A stretch of DNA of 64,000 nt from Chondrus crispus (GCF_000350225.1 NW_005179264.1:1-64000); one strand, 5' to 3'; shown: positions 18,982 through 32,823, counted from the first letter of the stretch. Notes: generated by a model from the letters alone, not told the origin. Translations and numbers: made by a program.

Positions 18982-21400
18982 TTGACGGTATATAAGTCAG
19001 GTATGTCGTCCGATTCGGAGAGTGCGTCTTCTGCTTCCTCCCACGCGAATCCCCCAGAACCACCAACTTCCACACAACACTCCCCCACACTTCACCACCA
19101 CTCCTCCCATTCTTCCCCCGACGACAACATTCCCTTATCCCAGCTCTTCCGCCGACCAACCATGGACCCTCGCAACACCCCCGCGGAAGCGTCTCCGATC
19201 GGTGCGCCGTCGAGCCCCGGAAGGGCTCCGGCGTTACCTGGATCGATTCCCGCGTTTCAAGCGCCATGCACTCGCCGCGGCGAGACAGAGTCAACCACCC
19301 ATTTGGCTGAGCCCGCGACGCGCTTGCGGGCTGATGCGTCCGATCCGGTCGCTCCGCCACCGATAGAAGAACGACCGACATGGCCCTTGCCGCCGCCCTC
19401 CGAGGGCGCGGCTCCAAGAACGGTTGAGGCGGGCCCGGCGTACCCCGCGGTACTGCCCCCGCCTCCCATGTCGCCGCTGCCTGCCGCGGGCACGGCGTCG
19501 CCAAGAGCCGACTTCGGGACTGTGCGCGAGACGCCGGCACCGCCGGCTGTCTTGCCCTCGCAGCGAACCGAGCGGGGGTCGACGCTATCGCTCGGGCGGG
19601 TCCTCACGGCCCCCAGCGCGCCGAATTGGTTGAAAAGTGGCGTTAAGTCCGTCCGGTCGCTGCTGCCCGGGTCCTCGATGGACCACCGGCGGCGGCGAGC
19701 GCGGCGACGCGCATCCGGTCGCAAGCCTCCGATGACGGTCGACGAATACGTGCGGCGTCGCCTCTTGGACTCGGCGCGATTCCAGGCGGTCCCTGCGAGC
19801 CATGCCATCGTGACTCCATCCGGGCGCGGTAGCGTGGCGCAGCAGAATCGGGCAGGCGCTTGGCAGGCCCGATGGCGCCACGTGCCGTGCCGTACGCCCG
19901 CCGCGACTGGCAGCGACTTGCTCTACGTCCGGTGCGGTGGCGAGGAGCGGTACCACATCACGCTCCTCAACCTATTCGGTCGGTACAGTCGCTACGATGG
20001 CGTCGTGCCGGATATCAGCTTGGTGGCCTTCCAGCGGCCCTTCAACCACTGGTACAGCGTCGCGGACCGTGGACGGTGGGGCGAGGATGCTGTGCGCGAG
20101 AGTCGGCTGCGCTGGCGCCGTGCGGATAACTTCTTCCACATGTGGCATTACACCGAGTTTTTCTCGGTGCCCAGCGCAGCGCGAAGAGGCTTGTATCCAG
20201 AGCTTCCTCCGGACTGGCCGGACCTCGAGGCGCCGGAGCACCTTTGCGTGCCGACGCCGAGTGCGCTGGCCTACGACGCGGCGCAGGTTGCCGCGCGGTC
20301 GGGCGGAGTCGGCCGACACGGAACGTACGCGCAAGCTTGTGCGCGCGATCGTCTTGTCCGAATGGGCGGTGCTCGCGCTGCTGTGCTTCCTTCGAGCCGC
20401 TCGCGAGGGGTTACCGTTCTTCACGAAGTGCCCCGACGCCCGGTTGTCCGCGAGGCGTGACGAGCCGACCGGTGAGCGCGGCGTGCTTTTCCGCCTTTCG
20501 GCGGGGCTAATTGCCCTCATCCGTTCGGTCGGCGTCAAGGGAATCCTCGAAGGCTCTGCGTACGACGCGGCGCACGCGGAACAGCTGCTGACCTTCTCGA
20601 CAAGTCTGGACTGGACCGGCCGGCCGGACTTCGTATGGTTCAGCTGGGAGCGTGGCTGCGCGCTGGACATGCCGCCTTGGGGCAGCGCCGACGCGGGCGC
20701 GGGAGACCACGACGCAGCGTACGGATACGTTGACGCGGACGTCGTAGCTGAGGCACCGGCCGATGACGGTGACGGGCCCTTGCTCGCGATCGCTTCCGAT
20801 ACGGTGGCGCCCGTCGCTACGCTCGCGCTACCCGCTCCTGGAGGGTTCACCCGTGTGGATTCCATACAGAGCGACTCTCCAAAGGGGGTCGCTCAGGAGC
20901 GGCGCGACTTAAGACGTCCGGTAGGCGTGGCGGGATTTTCGGACCCACCCCCGGTCACTCAGCACATAAGCGCGGTGACCGGTGCGGAAACCGGATCGCG
21001 ACCAACAGCGATGCCGAAGCCTTCTGCAAGTCGACCGGCCGGTCGAGCTTCCCCGGAGCGCCTCCGGGAGGAGGCCGCGCTCACGGTGCTGCCGTACGCT
21101 TGCTCCTTTGAGGGGGCGACCGCTCCCTCATCGGTCGAGGCGGCGCTACTGCAGGCACGCGATTGGATGCTCCCGGTTCGGCAGCTCGAGAAGACCGTCG
21201 CGGTGTTGTAGGAATCCTCCGCAGCGGCGACGCGCGAGCGCGCCGAGCATCACGCGAAGTTGCGCTCCGTACAAGACGTCCTTGCGGTGGTGAGCCAACG
21301 CCTGGCGGCGCCTCCGATGCCTTCGTCGACGGTCGGGGACTCGCGGCCCGCGCCCGACGACGTCGAAGAGGGGCCCTCGGCGAAGCGCTCGCACCACTTC
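18982..21400 (+). other. Extra antisense reading-frame region inside the chromovirus
   Basis: Opposite to gag-pol, a long coding-like stretch fills the space between the 3' LTR and the chromodomain. It starts with a Ser/Pro-rich segment, passes a basic patch (RRRRARRRASGRK) and then a compact Trp/Arg-rich region with FNHWYSVADRGRW and FFHMWHYTEFF. No family is recognised. Additional antisense frames at this position are known in some plant Ty3/gypsy lineages. It is not part of gag-pol and may be captured host sequence. It looks nearly whole, with perhaps one break. Confidence 0.55.
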
Positions 21401-24400
21401 TAGACCCCGGCTCGCCGAAGTTCCCTTCCTTACGTAGTACAGTAGGGGCATCGCCCAGATTAAACGAAACCGTTTGTCGGTGCTCTTCTTCTTCGCCAAC
21501 TTGCGCACTTAGATAGTACTTTGGGGCTACGTTTCCTCCCCTCGTAGGGTGAATAAAAATCGTAGCCCGGTTCCGCGAACGGCATCGCACGGGCGCGATC
21601 GAGACGGAGCCGATGGTACCGATACGGGAAAACCGCAAATAGGACGGTTTGGGGCGAAAATGCGCGAACGTAGCGCCTCCTGTCGGTCGAATCGCGCTGC
21701 GATGCGCGTGCGAGCGCGAGCGTCAGAACGGTGGGACGCGGTGCTGCTAAGCGCCGCGTTACGCTTGAGTAGATCCTTCTCGTTGGCGCGTGCGCCAATA
21801 TCGGTCTATGAGCGGCTGCGGGAGCCCATCGGCGGGCTCATACGTGTCGTCCGCAGCGGTATATCCGTACCAGCGCACCTTGTACTGGGTCCCGCCTCGC
21901 GCTGTACGGTGTCCGACGATGCGGTCAACGACGTACTCTGCACTCGGGGCGGCCGCGGGAACCTCCGATTCGGTCGCCGCTGCGGGGGTGGCGATATCCC
22001 CCGGCCCGCGTGGCATCTTAGTCACGCGGTCGATGCTCACGCGGTTCTCCACGCCGTCCTGCTCGATCAGGACCGTGGTATCCGTAGCGGAGCGCACGCG
22101 AAATGGACCCTCCGTCTTGGGCAAAAGCTTGGCGGAGAGGTCCTCCGTATCGGTCGGACTTTACGCACGCATACGACGGTCGACGCTTGTCAGCGGACGG
22201 GGCGGGCGATCCACGTAGACGAAATCGCCCGCCCTCACGACCGGACGGAAGCGGACCTTCCTGTCGAAATTATCCTTGTACCGCTTTTGCGATGCGGTGA
22301 GTTTCGTCCGTGCGCGGTCGAGAGCGTCGCGGAGCTTGCGCAGCGTGGCCCTCTTGTACTGCACCGGGGTCCGTGGGTCCTCCATGTGGGTCTGCGCGTC
22401 CTGCGGTACAGTACCGGGGAGGATCAAGCCGGTCGGTGGTCGCGTCAACACCAGGTCGAACGGAATGGTCTCCGTCGACCGGTGGACCTGCGTGTTGTAT
22501 GCGAAGGTCAGCGGTTGCCCGTAGTCATCCCAATCCCGCTGGTGCTCCTCCACGTAGTGTCGGAGAGGTTGCACCAGCGTGCGATTGAACCGTTCGGTTT
22601 GCCCATTCGTCTGGGGGTGGTAGGCTGTCGTGAGATAATGCCTCACCCCCAGGAGGGCGCATACCGCGTCGAAGAATTTCGCGGCGAACTGCGGGCCATT
22701 GTCGGTTAACACGTAGCGCGGCGCTCCGTAGACGTAGACCCAGTTGTCGAGGAACGCACTTGCGACGACCGAAGCGGTGGTGGTCCGTAGTGGTATGCTG
22801 CGGGTTAGCTTAGAGAACCGATCGGTAATGACCAGTACGTGCTGATTTCCGGGCGCGGTCTTGGGCAGCGGGCCCAGGAGGTCCATCGCGACAAACTCCA
22901 TGGGGCCCGCCGCCGGGAACAGCTTGAGATCCTTCTGGTTCTTGACAAGCGTCCCGCGGGTAGCAGCGCACGAGGTGCAGTTCCGTACGGTCGCAAACGC
23001 GTCACTGGCCATGTGTGGGCAGTAGTACTCCCTGCGAAGGGTGCAATACATACGCGTCGCTCCCGGGTGACCTGCCAACCTCGGATGGTGTGCCAGATAC
23101 AGTACCCGGGGGCGCAACCGAGTCGGTACGACGCGCTGTAGGGTTCCGTCCAGCGGGGACTTCCTTACGAGGAAACCGTAGCGGTCGACGTCGAACTTCG
23201 AGTTCGGCTCTCCGACCGTATTGGCCGCTGCGCGACAGAAGGCGTCGTCGGCCTGCTCGCGTAGGAAATCGTCGACCGAGATGGACGAGACGTCGCGTTC
23301 CTCGGGAGTAACCGCGAGCTCGTAAAATCCGTCCGGACGGTCTTGGGTCGGGTCCCAGTGCACCATGCCCAGGAGGGACGCGCTGCCTTCCTGCGACTGG
23401 ACAACGAAGCACGGGACATCGTCATCGACCGGAGTGGTGTCTCCGCCGTCGGTGCGTACGCGCGAGACGCCATCCGCGAGTTGGTGCTTGACGGCTGGGC
23501 GGTACTGTACTTCGCAGTCGTACTCCGCCAAGCGCAGGCGCCAGCGAGCGAGCCGACCGGAACCTTCCGCTAAATTGAGGACCTAGCGTAGGGCCTCGTG
23601 ATCCGTGCGGAGGTTGAACGCGCTTCTGTATAGGTACGGCCGTAGGGTGAGGATGCTCCACACTACGGCCAAGCATTCCTTTTCGGTAGTCGTATAATTG
23701 CGCTCCGCATCGGTCAACGCGCGGCTCCAATATCCGATCGGTCGAGTACCTCCATCGGGTTGCTCCTGTAGAAGGGCGCAACCCACTTGGTGTCCGCACG
23801 CGTCGGTGTCCAGCGTATATTTCCGTCCGTAGCGGGGCAGCGCGAGGATTGGCGTCGACACGAGGCGCCGCTTCAACTCCTCAAACGCCGCGTATTCTGC
23901 ATCGGTTAACATCTCGAACTCGTAGGGCTGATTCTTGCCGGTCTTCTTATTCAGCGGCGTGGCGATCTTAGCGAATCCTGGCAAAAACCGTCGGTAAACG
24001 TTGCACATCCCGAGAAAGGATCGCAGTTCCGTTTGGTTCGTAGGCGCGCGCGCGCTCGATCGCGATGACGTTGCGTCGCTCCACCTCCAACGTCCCGGAC
24101 GGATGACGTGCCCGAGATAGGTTACGGAGGTGTCGAAAAACGCGCACTTCGCCAATTTTAGCGACACGCCCGCAGTATGTAGAAGCCGTAGTACCTCGCG
24201 CACGTGCGCCATATGTTCCGTAACGGTTCGCGAGTAGACGATGACGTCATCGAGGTAGACCAGCGCGGTCTCCCATTTCACGCGGGACAGGATGATGTCG
24301 ACCTCTCGTTGAAATGTCGCGGGCGCGTTTTTGAGACCGAGCGGCATGCGTAGAAAGCGGTAGAGGCCCGAATGCGACGCGAATGTTGTTTTATCGCGGT

Positions 24401-27400
24401 CCTCCTCGGCGATCTCCACCTGCCAATACCCACTATTACAGTCTAGCGTGGTAAAGACAGTGGCATCGCCGAGCGAGTCGATACATTCGTCCATGCGCGG
24501 TAGTGGGTTGGAGTCGCGAACCGTAACGGCGTTTAGCTTGCGATAGTCCACGCAGAACCGCATGGTCCCGTACTTTTTAGGGACGAAGACCACGGGGCTC
24601 GCCCACTCGGCCGATGTCGGTTCGATGACTCCCGCGCGCAGCATGCGGTCGATTTCCTTCTTCTCCTTCTCGCGCGCGATGGGTCCGGCTCGGTAGGGTG
24701 TTTGGTAGATCGGCTTCGCACCTGGCTGCAGCTCGATGCGATTCTTCGTAGCATCGATCTTACCCAAGTGGTCGGACCACATGTCCTTGAACTCGGACAG
24801 CATATCCATAATTTCCGACCGGACGGTACTGTCTTCTGCGCCGATGTGGACGTCTTCTTCCCACGAGCGGGTCATCTCCGCGTCCGTATCGGTCCGCTCA
24901 TCCGCTTTCGCGGGATTGCCACTGTGGGCGTCGTCCTTTTCCGGTTCTTCGCGTCGCACGCCTCCTCCCGTAGCGGTGGAGGACTTTCTTCTGCCATCGT
25001 CCGTAACTTTTTGTTTGCGTCGCGCTTGTTCCTCCGTAGCGGTCGAGGAATTATTTTTGTTCCGTCCCCCTTCCTTAGCGTCGGCCTGTCCGGGGGCCGA
25101 CACGCCAAGTGTCAGGATGTGTGTGGGGGATGGCAACGCGGGACCGACAACGGTATGCCTGGGGACGTGGACCGCGCGGTTTCCGAAGTTGCTAACGAGC
25201 ACCGTAAAGGACTCGCCCGGGAAGTGGTCCATGACCCCCTGGGCCATCAGGCATAAATTCTTATGCGCCGTTTTGGGGTGGTTTTGCAGGAAGCAAAGCC
25301 CCCCAACCGGTGTTGCGACGCGTACCATCGCTTGGGTCATCGGGGGTATCGTGACCCCCTTGACCACGCGAATTTTCCGTGACGGTACGTTCGTCGGGAA
25401 CTGCGCGCGCTTCCGGTCGGCCGAATTTTCCTCCTGCGGGAGCTGCTGCGACGGTCCCCTCGAGGCCATCTTGCGGTTGTGCCTCGAGGGTGTGACTCCC
25501 GTCAGCGCTACGGACGGCGCATGATGGAACAGCACCTTCCTCTGCGGTGGCAGGATCGCCTTCACGTGGCGATCCAGGAACGTGGTTCCGAGGATACAGT
25601 CCACCGTAATGTTGATGACGACCAAGAACGATACGCGCGCGACGAACTCACCAATCCGGACGTACAGTTTGAGCTCGCCGAGGGCCTTCATCGACCTATT
25701 CGAAGCGTCGATGAGCGGCGGGCTCCGCGCGGACTTGATGGCGGCGCGCCACGGCTCGGCTACACAACGGAGGTGTATTAGATTCGGGCCGGCGCCCGAA
25801 TCTAGGACCGGCGTGATGGCGCACATCATCGCGCGTCGTTGTCCGACCGATGCGGTGACCTTATAATTTTGCTTCTTGAAGAAGCAAATTGCCGCTTCGT
25901 CCGTTCGGCTCTGCGATTGCGCTTGTACCGAAGCGGTCGATGGGGTGCCTTGTTTATTGAGGCTTGGCACGGGGAGGATCGTCGACGCCTCTACGCGTCC
26001 TCCCCGGCTTCCCCCGTCAACCCAAGGTCCTCCGGCCCCTCATCCGTCAGCGGTAGCGCGGGTTCTTCCGATTGGACGGTCTCGCGCGGCTCAACCACGT
26101 TGATGCCCGTGGGAGCCTGCGCACGCGAATTTCGCCAAGCGGACGGCGGCTGCCGCTCGAATGGCGAACTCGGACGGAGACCTTGGCGGATCCGAAGCTT
26201 TTGATAATTGGCCTCGCGGGCCTGCAAAAGCTTCGACCGCAGCGCGCTATCCGCTACCACAGGACATTGCTCCTGTCGGTGGGTCAGGTCCAGACAGAAC
26301 CGACACGGCGGGGGTCCAGGTAATCCTTGGTTGAAGAACCGGACCCGCTGGTTCTGTACTGGCCTTCCGTACGGATGTGCGCCCGCGTCACCGTGTTGGG
26401 CGGGCGCCATCGGTGCGCCCGCCGGGGACGAGGCAGGTGACGGATGGTAGCTAGTCGGCGGCGAGCTAAGCGAGCTCGGCGTCGCCGACTGGTCCGTCAC
26501 CGCCAGTATCTCCTCCGTTTCGGTTCCGCACGCTGTCGGGAGTTCAGATAGGGAATCGACCGACAGCACGGGCCTTGTCCGCGCGTTGCGCGTGAATCTT
26601 CTCACCGAATCGGACGGTGCTTGAGGCGACGCGAACGAGGTCGCCTGTCTTCGAGCCGAGCGGTGCGTCTCGCCTATCGCTTGCGAGTAGCGTGCCACCG
26701 CTTGGTAATCCACGCCCGGATGCGTCGCGAGATAATTCCGCACCTGCGCGCACGTCGCTGGCAGAAGTCCCTCAACGAAAAGGGACTTCAAGCGCCTGTC
26801 CGAAAATACGGTTCCGCAGCGCAACGCCTTGTCCCACAACTGGTTACTGCACACCTCCTCCGTCATATTAGAGCTCTGACGGAAGGAGCTGACATCACCG
26901 ACCGCTTCGGAAATAACTTCGTCCGTCGCGTACGTGGGTAATAAAAAGTTAACAAGTTCCGCGTAGGTTTCGAGCATATCGTGCTGCTCCGCATCGACCG
27001 CCATGGTGTTCCCGTGTAGCCTGGACTGGAGCAAGGCGTGAGCCTGCCCAGTCAAATAGAACTGGAAACACCATACGTCCGCGCCTTCGCTGACCCCATT
27101 GTGGTCGCAGGCCATCTTGAAGCGCGCGAGAAACCCTAGCACCGCGATTGGATCTTGACCACCGAACGTGTCGGTTTTCAGCTGGACGTCCAACTTCTTC
27201 CGATAGCGGTTAACTCGCCGCGCGGTACTCGCGTTGTAGCGCGCGCTGCCATTTTCCAGCCTATACGTGCGGTAGTCGACGGCCTTGGTGAACAGGTCGT
27301 TCAGCGGCCTGATCACCGGCAACCGTTTCGGATCCCGCCTCGGGGCAGACCGGCGGTCTCTGCCCCTGCGATGGCAGTCTCCTCCGCCGCCGGGGCTACT

Positions 27401-28602
27401 GTAGCCGTCCAGGTCGGAGTCTTCTCGCCGGAACCGACGTCGGTCGCGCGCATTGCGACCTCTGCGGTCGCTTCTGCGCGATTCGTCCGACTCAGTGTCG
27501 TCGTCATCGGAGGGGTATCCACCTCCTCCGGCATCGCGGTATCGCGTCCTTCGCGGTTATCATCGGAGGGGTAACCGACCCCTCCGGCATCGCGGTATCG
27601 CGCGTAGCGTCCGTCGCGGTTCTTGCGCGTCGCCCTGTGGCGACGTCTTGGGTCTTCTTCCTCGGAGGGGATTTCTGTACCCTCCGAGTTATATCCTTGA
27701 GCGCCGGGTGCGCTTCTTCTGCTCGACCGATACGGCTGTCGCTTTTCTGTCGCGACGCGCCCCGGGCGGTTTTCTGTCCCGCGGGGGCCAGCCGTATCGG
27801 CGAGTACGGGAGGGCCATTTTCTGTGGGCCCTCCTGTAGCACCATAAATTGGTGGGAGGTAAATGGTCTTACCCTCCGGGTGAGGGGCCATTATACCGAT
27901 CCCGGGTGTGGCGCCGATCGGTTCAGCGTGCGGTAGCGTAAAATCCGGAGCGGTTGAGTCGCGCTGCGCGTGCGCGTCGACTCCTGCTTCGGCGGGAAAG
28001 GTCGTGGCCAGACGATTGGCCACGGCGGAGCTGATCGCTCCCTTTAGAGCCGTACCGGACGGGGATTCTTCGTCCATAGTAGCGAGCGCTGTCACCACCT
28101 CGCGTTGGACTAGAGCGGGTAGTAGCTCGTCCAAATGCGGTGGTATCGCGCTGCGCACGTGCTCGTCTACGAGTGCGGGCACCGTTCGGTCAAGGCACAC
28201 GCGCGCGACCTGGGGGAGTTCTGTAGTGAGGAACTCCTCGACGCAGGCCTGCAGGCGCGGCTGAATCGCGTCGATCATCCATTGGACGCGATTCACGGTG
28301 CCTGCCGACGCGGCCGGCGAAACATCCGATGCGGACGCTCGCGCGCGGCCCGGTCGCGGTGGCGGACGCAGCAGGGCTTCCGGGTTCTCCACCCGGGGGC
28401 GCGGTGCGCCACTGCCACTGCAGGTGCTCAGACGCCCGGAGGCGGGGTCTCCCCCTTCTTCCAGTCGGTTCATCGTCGAATACGCTTCGCGATCGACGCG
28501 GTGATTTCTCAACCTTTTCCGTCCGTACGGTTCTGCGCGCGATCGAGCGACTACGCGTGAGGCTCAACCTCAAGAGTTATCCCCTCCACAAGAGTACCAA
28601 AA

Positions 28603-29271
28603 TGTGCGATAACTCTTCTCCGCCTTGGGTTGGGTGAGAGGAGGAGGCTATAGCGAGGGAGCACGCGGCGTGGACGCGACGCGCTAATTGAACCGATCGG
28701 ACGAGCTCGCGAAAAGGGAGTGGCTCACTGGCCGGTTACGGGCAGTCGCCCCGTGGTGTGTGAACGGGAGCGACCGGTAACGGGTTAGAAGCCAGCGCGC
28801 GCGATAGACAACCGAAACGGACGTATATAGGCGCGAAAGGGACGGGGGCGAGCTTGCTCCCGTTTACGGTGGGGTCAGGTGCCACGTCTTAACCCCGCAG
28901 AGGGACGCCTCGGACACCTGTCCCAGTACAGTAATACAGTACCTGCCGCCTAGTGCGTGCCGGGTACTGTACACAATTAAAAAGCTAGCGCCATAATTAC
29001 TACCACCGCACGGACGCTGCTACTACACGTGTGCACTACTGTACACGCGTGTTGCTTACAGACTACCGCACGGACGACACGTGTGCTAACGCGCACACGC
29101 AACACGCGTAGACTACCGCTCGGACGACACGTGAGCTACTGTACACGTGCGCCCCGCCACGACCGGTTGGTACACGCGCGCGCTCCCTACACGTGGGCAC
29201 ACCCGCCCACGTGTGCACCGTCACGGCCGTCTGTACTGTAGACCAACGCGCGGGCCGGTCGTTGTATCACA
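28603..29271 (-). repeat. 5' LTR of the chromovirus
   Basis: This is the upstream LTR on the element strand, about 98% identical to the left copy by eye. The candidate tRNA primer site begins with TGGTACTCTTG a few bases inside its inner edge. Confidence 0.93.
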
Positions 29272-29956
29272 GAGGAGGCCGGAGCAAATCGGGAGGAGCG
29301 GGGGTAAGTGCCGAGGGCGGAGGTGGTTGAGCAGAGACGGTGGCTGCAGGAATGGGAGCCGCGGTGGGGACGTTGGGAGCAACGGTGAGGACACTGGGAG
29401 CAGAAATATTCTGCCATCATGCCGGTCGACCTCCCCATCCCGAGTGGCCAATTTCGAAAGGGCGTCAAGAAGGCATTTTAGTTGACCAACATGCCTGATT
29501 TATCGCATCGACTTCCTAGCTTAGTTATTCAATCTACATATTTCTACCGTAGGAATGACAGATTTTTGCAGCTTCCTCTACGAATGGCACGCACCCAGAC
29601 AGTTCTTACATATAGGTTGTTTGCAAGTGCCACAACATTGTACCTCTTTTGCAATGCCCTTCTTTTGAAATTTTCTCCCTCTGTAGGTGACCGAATGATT
29701 ATAAGAGCAAAAGGCTACAATATGTAGCCTTTGCTTTCACTCTCATGTGATTCCGGATAATTCAGCCGTCTGGCGGCATCTTCAGCGCGATTATATTTCT
29801 CTACCACGTTTGTGTAATACATCGGAGTTACATTGCGTTGGTTAGTGGACTCAAATGGCAAGTACTGGGATACGTTAATTGTTTGGAAGCTGTGCATGTG
29901 GTCCGAGATAGACGATTTCTGTGTTCTTTGTACATACTCCCGAGCCAACTCCAATG
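29272..29956. other. Probable severed 5' part of the LINE, then plain intergenic DNA
   Basis: Bases 29272-29470 continue the GC-rich Pro/Ser-type sequence left of the LTR element on the minus strand. From 29480 the DNA is AT-richer, with no frame or motif I can support. Confidence 0.4.
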
Positions 29957-30611
29957 NNNNNNNNNNNNNNNNNNNNNNNNNNNNNNNNNNNNNNNNNNNN
30001 NNNNNNNNNNNNNNNNNNNNNNNNNNNNNNNNNNNNNNNNNNNNNNNNNNNNNNNNNNNNNNNNNNNNNNNNNNNNNNNNNNNNNNNNNNNNNNNNNNNN
30101 NNNNNNNNNNNNNNNNNNNNNNNNNNNNNNNNNNNNNNNNNNNNNNNNNNNNNNNNNNNNNNNNNNNNNNNNNNNNNNNNNNNNNNNNNNNNNNNNNNNN
30201 NNNNNNNNNNNNNNNNNNNNNNNNNNNNNNNNNNNNNNNNNNNNNNNNNNNNNNNNNNNNNNNNNNNNNNNNNNNNNNNNNNNNNNNNNNNNNNNNNNNN
30301 NNNNNNNNNNNNNNNNNNNNNNNNNNNNNNNNNNNNNNNNNNNNNNNNNNNNNNNNNNNNNNNNNNNNNNNNNNNNNNNNNNNNNNNNNNNNNNNNNNNN
30401 NNNNNNNNNNNNNNNNNNNNNNNNNNNNNNNNNNNNNNNNNNNNNNNNNNNNNNNNNNNNNNNNNNNNNNNNNNNNNNNNNNNNNNNNNNNNNNNNNNNN
30501 NNNNNNNNNNNNNNNNNNNNNNNNNNNNNNNNNNNNNNNNNNNNNNNNNNNNNNNNNNNNNNNNNNNNNNNNNNNNNNNNNNNNNNNNNNNNNNNNNNNN
30601 NNNNNNNNNNN
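29957..30611. other. Assembly gap (655 N)
   Basis: A run of N fills this interval. Any long frame crossing it is an artefact. Confidence 1.
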
Positions 30612-32823
30612 GGTTAAAGCAGCGTGACGAGGCCTGTGTAGGGTGGCAGGCGCAGCAGAGGCGGCGGCGGTGGCGGGGGAGGGCGGGTGGTGTGGACGGG
30701 AGGCACGGGCGGGTGAAGCAGGGCGAGGAGGCGCGGCCAGGATGGCGTGCGAAGGCGAAGGCGGGGCGGCGGTCGCGGTCGCGGTCGCGGTCGCGGGGAA
30801 GAGCGGTGGGGCGCGCGACGTTTCGAGAGACGCGTTGGAGGTGCTTCCGCCGTACCCGTCCGCGCAGGGCGCGAGCGCGTTGGCGTGAAGCGGATGCGGC
30901 GGGTGCGGCGACGGAGGGAAGTCGACGGACGACGATGTCTTCTTCTTCTTCGTCATCGTGTGTGTGTGTGTGTTTCTCTGAACCAGGAAACATGCTATGA
31001 TCGTTGTGCCCCTCAAAGTTTTAATCCCGAAGCGTGCGTCGTCTGTCTGACCGAATACGGCAACAAAATCAATATTACCTTACCGCCCCGTTTTCTAGTC
31101 ATTTTTCATGAAATTGCAACTTGTGAAAACAATGTCATCCATGACGGCGTGTCTGTCACAGAAGTGCTGGGCTCGTGATTCTCTCATCAAGTTTGCACAG
31201 CTCTGAAAGCCCACTTCTCTACAATTTTGCTATATCAGGCGGATAGGCTATGGGGTTCACGCTTTCATCATACAGGCAGCGCAGACTGATTGTCTTATTG
31301 GAACACATTTATTGGTACAGCACCGCAGAACTGTAGTTCTGGACATGATCTTCACCTCTGTTCTCGACCTGAACATCCATATGTATTCTTGAAGTTTAAG
31401 TGGAAATAGAGTATTTCCCGTGTGACGTTTATAATAGCATCTTGGTGGAGAGGAAGAATACACCCTAGACGAGACAACAAGTGCACCGGGTAGAAAGGCT
31501 GGTGTTTTCCACATTGGTGTATGCGGGAGCTGGGGAGAGATTTTATCTTCGAGAATGGACATGGATGAAGAGGGCCATGCATAGATAACGCTGATAGGAA
31601 GAAAAGGCGTAAAACGTCGCAAAACATTGGTGCATATGAATGGGACACAGTGCTTTAGACTTTGGAGAAAAGCCCTTTTTATAACTGTGTTCCGTTTTCC
31701 CGCCAGGGTCTCTGTTCATAGACACGGACAGTGCGAATACGCATGGATGCAGAATATAAATGAATTCTGTATTGATTTAGAATGGGTGGGCATTGAAGGA
31801 AGACGATTTACAATTCGAAAGTGTTTGCGGGAAGTTGAGGAATACAATTACAAGCCACCCTGAACACAGTGAACTAAGATCAGTGGCGTTACCGGTGAGG
31901 CACGTCACCAGAAGTGTTTTTCACGTGAGGATGCATGTTCAGGAGATGCAGCCGGAGACTGTGCCGTTCGACGGGGCAGGATTCTCATGAAGTTCGGTTG
32001 TCCATTCATAAAAGGACATCGCAGTAGACGATGTTGTCTCTGGGGCGGGAATCCGTGTGAGCTTCTTTTAAACACAGCATTGTACAGTTGTAGGCAAAGG
32101 TAGGGAGGGTGAAGATATTTGAGCCCACAGCGTTTGTACAGTATGGGCCTTCATAGTTGGTGGTGTCAACCGCGGAGTAGTGCGGCGAGCTCTTCACGCA
32201 ATCTGAGGGTGCCATGATGTAGTTTCAAATTACAGTAGTTACACTCACAGCATGTAACCCTACACAACGTGAATGATGATTGGTTAGCCGAAACGACGTT
32301 TGTAAGTATGAGAGGAATCGGACCATTGCGTAACCGGTTCGGTTATCTGCTGCAATCTTGCATTTCAATTGGGAGGAAGGACACCTGGCGGAGATCGATT
32401 GGATATATCAATAGAGGGATTTGTTGCAAATGGCGCATCGAGACTGCGCCGTGGCCGCACAAGCAAGCAATGCCACAGAGACCAAGTCGCATGGGTGGAT
32501 GGCATCCACTGGATGCGTGCCACTGCCTTGAGTCCACAGTGACCGCCGATCCGACGTTGTCTGGTCCCTTGTCCCCATTCATCTGCTCCTGTACCTTGTA
32601 CCTCCCTGTTCTGCATCAGGTCTCGTTGAACGGCTGCTTTTTCCACTGTCGCATCCGTCGGGCTCTTACTACTTAGTTCTCATGTATTTCCGTTGTCTCT
32701 CGAACGGTTAACAACACCTCCGCCCCTCCCTCCTGCACCGTCCCCCCGCTCCACTTTGTCGTCCCCCCTCTCCGTCCTACCCCTGCGTCTCAATCGCGGA
32801 CCGCAATTGCTGACAACCGAGTC
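30612..32823. other. Low-information region with simple repeats
   Basis: Next to the gap, 30612-30950 is strongly GC-rich and includes a GCGGTC hexamer run (about 30768-30798) and a TG dinucleotide run (30958-30972). On the minus strand it would encode a Pro/Ala/Ser-rich peptide cut by the gap, possibly the start of a gene or LINE 5' sequence. Bases 31000-32800 have only short frames without known motifs. The last part should hold the ABC transporter promoter. Confidence 0.5.

Larger units (their letters stand above)
18164..29271 (-). mobile_element. Ty3/gypsy chromovirus with two LTRs (young, partly broken)
   Basis: The element reads on the minus strand between two similar 670-bp LTRs. In its own order it has a gag region (about 28.5-26.0 kb) with a CCHC knuckle of exact C-x2-C-x4-H-x4-C spacing, then an aspartic protease with DSGA, reverse transcriptase with YLDDVIVYS, and RNase H with TDACGHQVG. 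Integrase follows with an HHCC finger and the DNGPQF and NGQTERFNR blocks, then a C-terminal chromodomain (about 22.1-21.8 kb). A TGG-starting primer site candidate lies just inside the right (5') LTR, and a purine tract borders the left (3') LTR. Flanking pentamers GAGCA and GAGGA form a near target duplication. The LTRs differ at about eleven sites by eye, so insertion was fairly recent. There are only a few breaks in the coding parts. A long opposite-strand frame lies between the chromodomain and the 3' LTR. Confidence 0.93.

Noticed and set aside
19257-19808. Minus-strand frames opposite the antisense region of the chromovirus
   Set aside because: High GC content keeps all frames open. 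Amino-acid composition favours the plus-strand frame there, so these were left out.
30612-31000. Pro/Ala/Ser-rich minus-strand frame as the start of a gene
   Set aside because: It is GC-rich simple sequence cut by the gap, with equally good frames on the other strand. I could not support a gene.
29715-31016. Very long frames crossing the N run on both strands
   Set aside because: They are open only because N codons are not stops; only the flanking bases carry information.
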